From assembly GCA_045113475.1 (NCBI GenBank), contig JBGUIY010000154.1, positions 1 through 6,320 on the forward strand: a stretch of 6,320 bases of DNA, in the 5' to 3' direction. The stretch comes from UBA4246 sp045113475. GTDB taxonomy: Bacteria > Bacillota > Clostridia > Christensenellales > Aristaeellaceae. The notes beneath the pieces were generated by a model, which was not told the origin of the DNA, searched no databases, and was given only the letters and a program-made list of their open reading frames with translations. Both the position numbers and the translations under genes were made by a program. Positions within the stretch are counted from its first letter, which is position 1. Every line of letters begins with the position of its first letter. Positions 5,424-6,320 of this stretch are shown one piece after another.

Positions 5424-6320
5424 TTACATTACCTGGAGATAGATGCTGCGGGCATCGTCCGGCGTGATCTCCCGCATGTTATTGACCAGCAGACGTTTGA
5501 CCTGCATGCCGGCCTCGACCAGATCGTCCAGGTCGGAAGCGGGCACGCCGAATTCCTGCAGGCTGGTGGGGATTTCCAGGTGTCTGACGATCCCGTCCAG
5601 TTTGCTGAGAATCCAGGCGCTCTTTTCCTCGGCGGTCCGGCAGTTGCTGCCGTCATGAGCGCAGCGGTCGTAGCATTCGGCGAAACGCTGGCGGCAGACC
5701 GGCTCGTTGAACTTCATCACCGGCACCAGCAGGATGGCATTGGACACGCCGTGGGCAATGTGGTATTTGCCGCCCAGCGGATAGGAAAGGGCGTGCACAC
5801 CGGTGGTGCCGCTGGCGGTGATGGCCAGTCCGCCGTAGAATGCGGCGATCTGCATGGCGTTCTTGGCAGCCATGGCCTCCGGGTCATCGCAGGCGGGAAT
5901 GATATTGTTGATGATCAGGTCGAGGCCATGCAGCGCGAAGGTATCGCTCAGCGGATTCGCCTTGTTGCTCGTATAGCACTCGATGCAGTGGGCCAGCGCA
6001 TCCACGCCCGTAGCCGCCGCGATCTTCCGGGGCAGGTTCTTGATCATCCGGGCGTCAAGGATGACATAATCCGCGATCATGTTATCGTTGACGATGCCGA
6101 CCTTGAGCTGCTTCTCCGGCACGGCGACGATGGCGTTGGGCGTCACTTCGGCGCCTGTGCCCGCCGTGGTGGGGATCAGGACGATCGGCACGCACTTTTT
6201 CGCCCGGCTGGGCGTATCCAGCAGCTCTTTGACCCCGTACTCGTCGGTCACCAGCACGCTGGCCAGCTTCGCAGCGTCCATGACGCTGCCGCCACCGCAT
6301 GCGACGATCAGGTCGGCGCC
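5424..6320 (-). CDS. Iron-containing (group III) alcohol dehydrogenase, partial (N-terminus beyond the right edge)
   Basis: The open frame continues without a stop to the window edge, giving 298 C-terminal residues of a protein that is usually about 380-390 long; the internal ATG at 6281 is not the real start, because the conserved nucleotide-binding motif ACGGGSVMDAAK spans it. Further family features are PTTAGTGAEVTPNA and the metal-binding residues Asp107 and His111 (GVDALAHCIE), His176 (GVHALSYPLGG) and His190 (HIAHGVSNA), numbered from the first visible residue; their spacing (4, 65, 14) closely matches FucO. All four ligands are intact, so the enzyme should be an active metal- and NAD(P)-dependent dehydrogenase interconverting an alcohol or hydroxyacid and an aldehyde or ketone. 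It is the first visible gene of the cluster, 42 nt ahead of the DapA-like gene. The substrate cannot be assigned; lactaldehyde, glycolaldehyde, succinate semialdehyde or a hydroxyacid are options in this family. Confidence 0.95.
   Translation of the reverse strand, partial: GADLIVACGGGSVMDAAKLASVLVTDEYGVKELLDTPSRAKKCVPIVLIPTTAGTGAEVTPNAIVAVPEKQLKVGIVNDNMIADYVILDARMIKNLPRKIAAATGVDALAHCIECYTSNKANPLSDTFALHGLDLIINNIIPACDDPEAMAAKNAMQIAAFYGGLAITASGTTGVHALSYPLGGKYHIAHGVSNAILLVPVMKFNEPVCRQRFAECYDRCAHDGSNCRTAEEKSAWILSKLDGIVRHLEIPTSLQEFGVPASDLDDLVEAGMQVKRLLVNNMREITPDDARSIYLQVM

Noticed and set aside
5416..5424. Small dyad ACCA-A-TGGT at the end of the alcohol dehydrogenase gap, as an operator or terminator
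   Set aside because: Four-base arms with a single central base cannot form a hairpin, no T-run follows, and such a short dyad is expected by chance.
6082..6300. Short minus-strand frame overlapping the Fe-ADH in another frame
   Set aside because: The Fe-ADH frame carries the GGGSVMDAAK and AGTGAE motifs across the same bases; the alternative is Arg/Gly-rich with no motif.

Overview
The window is one tightly packed gene cluster, all on the minus strand, so it reads from the right edge to the left. In transcription order it holds: an iron-containing alcohol dehydrogenase (5' end beyond the right edge), a DapA/NanA-family pyruvate-type lyase or aldolase, a PdxA2-type phospho-hydroxyacid dehydrogenase, a D-2-hydroxyacid dehydrogenase, and the three parts of a tripartite tricarboxylate transporter (TTT): TctB, TctA and the start of TctC (3' end beyond the left edge). 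Gaps are short (42, 16, -4, 15, 20 and 69 nt). Every complete gene has a purine-rich Shine-Dalgarno sequence, and no terminator or internal promoter is convincing, so this looks like a single operon.

The reading is catabolic. The TTT system imports a carboxylate using a periplasmic or extracytoplasmic binding protein, and the four cytoplasmic enzymes would process it. PdxA2 relatives oxidatively decarboxylate 4-phosphorylated four-carbon sugar acids such as threonate or erythronate. The hydroxyacid dehydrogenase, the Schiff-base aldolase and the Fe-ADH would handle 2-hydroxy/2-oxo acids, pyruvate-type cleavage or dehydration, and alcohol/aldehyde interconversion. The exact substrate cannot be read from the sequence. 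No sugar-acid kinase (DUF1537 type) and no regulator lies in the window, although a PdxA2 route normally needs a phosphorylated substrate.

Points worth a second look are: a 9-bp hairpin with a possible competing pairing next to the tctC ribosome binding site; an Asp in place of the usual catalytic Glu in the hydroxyacid dehydrogenase; loss of the DHDPS tyrosine pair in the DapA-like enzyme; and a TctC signal peptide with no good lipobox.

The organism is not identified. The DNA is G+C-rich with G/C-ending codons and strong AGGAGG-type ribosome sites, and the protein style would fit a Clostridia-like or other anaerobic bacterium (Synergistota or Desulfovibrio-like are alternatives). This is a tentative inference. 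No mobile element, tRNA, rRNA, CRISPR array or stretch over 300 bases without a gene was seen.
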